A stretch of 15,287 nt of DNA from an uncultured Actinomycetes bacterium (GTDB lineage: Bacteria; Actinomycetota; Thermoleophilia; Solirubrobacterales; Solirubrobacteraceae), in NCBI GenBank assembly GCA_937888775.1, contig CALAQT010000186.1, positions 1 through 15,287 on the forward strand. The letters run 5' to 3'. Position 1 is the stretch's first letter; every line of letters starts with the position of its first letter. The position numbers and the translations under genes are program-made. A model generated the notes under the pieces. That model made no database searches. It worked only from the letters and a program-made list of their open reading frames with translations, and was not told the DNA's origin. Below are positions 14,428 through 15,287 of the stretch, piece by piece.

Positions 14428-15287
14428 ATGCCCAGCGCACCGCCAGTCCTCTCGCCCGAGCAGCTCGACGCGTTTGGCGAGGAACTCGACGCAATACGCG
14501 CTCGCGTCGTCGCGGACCTCGGCGAACGCGACGTCGACTACATCAACCGTCTCATCCGCGTCCAGCGCGGCCTTGAGGTCGCGGGCCGCGGCCTCCTGTT
14601 CGCCGGCTTCCTGCCGCCTGCATGGATCGGCGGCACGGCCGCCCTTTCGCTCTCGAAGATTCTGGACAACATGGAGATCGGCCACAACGTCATGCACGGG
14701 CAGTACGACTGGACGGGCGATGAGCGCCTGAACGGCAAGACGTTCGAGTGGGACACCTCGTGCCCCGGCGATCAGTGGCGCCACTCCCACAACTACATGC
14801 ACCACACCCACACGAACATCGTCGGCAAGGACCGCGACATCGGCTACGGCATCCTGCGCATGTCCGAGGACGAGCCGTGGCGCCCGTACTACCTCGGCAA
14901 CCCGCTCTACGCGGCGCTGCTCGCCGCCTTCTTCCAGTACGGGGTCGCGATGCACGACGTCGAGGCCGAGCAGATCGCCGCCGGCGAGAGCACCATGGAC
15001 GAGGAGAAGCGCGAGAAGCTGCAGGCCGTCTGGAGCAAGGTGCGCGGCCAGACGCTGAAGGACTACGTCCTATTCCCCCTTCTTTCAGGCCCCTCGCTGC
15101 CGTTCGTGCTCGCCGGCAACGCCACTGCGAACCTCACCCGCAACCTATGGGCGTTCACGATCATCTTCTGCGGCCACTTCCCCGACGGCACGGAGCAGTT
15201 CACAGAGGAGGAGACCGAGAACGAGACCCGCGGCGAGTGGTACTACCGCCAGATGCTCGGCTCGGCCAACCTGACCGGCGGCAAGCT
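14428..15287 (+). CDS. desA3: Membrane fatty-acid (acyl-CoA) desaturase, DesA3-like, 3' end outside window
   Basis: The visible 286 residues belong to the membrane-bound di-iron desaturase family, which inserts a cis double bond into an acyl chain using O2 and electrons from the reductase. His boxes are HNVMH (86-90) and HSHNYMHH (119-126). GHFPDG (249-254) follows later, and the final HxxHH box is expected beyond the window. The surrounding FEWDTSCPGDQWRHSHNYMH and NIVGKDRDIGYGILRM are very close to DesA3-type stearoyl-CoA delta-9 desaturases as I recall them. Hydrophobic segments lie around 53-75, 158-176 and 213-250. The ATG at 14428 has AAGGAG 6 bases upstream. Regiospecificity (delta-9) is inferred from family resemblance. 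Confidence 0.93.
   Translation, partial: MPSAPPVLSPEQLDAFGEELDAIRARVVADLGERDVDYINRLIRVQRGLEVAGRGLLFAGFLPPAWIGGTAALSLSKILDNMEIGHNVMHGQYDWTGDERLNGKTFEWDTSCPGDQWRHSHNYMHHTHTNIVGKDRDIGYGILRMSEDEPWRPYYLGNPLYAALLAAFFQYGVAMHDVEAEQIAAGESTMDEEKREKLQAVWSKVRGQTLKDYVLFPLLSGPSLPFVLAGNATANLTRNLWAFTIIFCGHFPDGTEQFTEEETENETRGEWYYRQMLGSANLTGGK

Overview
The window comes from a high-GC actinobacterium. Solirubrobacterales or another Thermoleophilia lineage is the most likely source. The clues are GC-rich codon use, a secreted beta-propeller protein of a type abundant in that group, a fused LivM-LivG transporter protein and a DesA3-type desaturase system. This assignment is recognition from memory, not a database result.

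Layout. Positions 1-233 hold the 3' end of an acyl-CoA dehydrogenase. Positions 234-2767 hold two copies of an unusual 184-bp repeat (336-519 and 2552-2735). They bracket a 5'-truncated beta-propeller gene on the minus strand. Positions 2768-8572 are a minus-strand operon read in the order fumarylacetoacetase-family hydrolase, livK, livH, livM-livG fusion, livF. It is a complete HAAT-type ABC importer plus one catabolic enzyme. Divergent to it is a FadR/FCD-type GntR regulator (8765-9457). The shared promoter region carries a sigma70-like promoter, a perfect 18-bp palindrome and repeated ATTGGT half-sites, so the regulator probably controls both directions. A lower-GC AMI1-like amidase (9514-10734, minus) converges on the regulator. 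A third copy of the repeat (11066-11249) follows. Next comes a class III nucleotide cyclase (11481-12344, plus). The right end is a fatty-acid desaturation module: a MerR-type regulator (12408-13157, minus) divergent from a ferredoxin reductase with a fused 2Fe-2S domain (13279-14403) and a DesA3-like desaturase that runs off the window.

The most interesting signal is the repeat. All three copies have the same length and orientation. Their last 44 bases are identical and match the 3' half of a tRNA-Phe(GAA), from anticodon-loop position 32 to the discriminator base plus one. The preceding 140 bases have diverged to roughly 63-68% identity without a single indel. They keep a hairpin at the left end and a set of GGCAACC-like motifs spaced 10 bp apart. 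This looks like a recombination (att-like) site family with a tRNA-derived core, or a mobile or structured repeat derived from one. No integrase or transposase is encoded in the window. On the reverse strand the core reads MARPGLEPGTPRFSG, which creates false protein N-termini.
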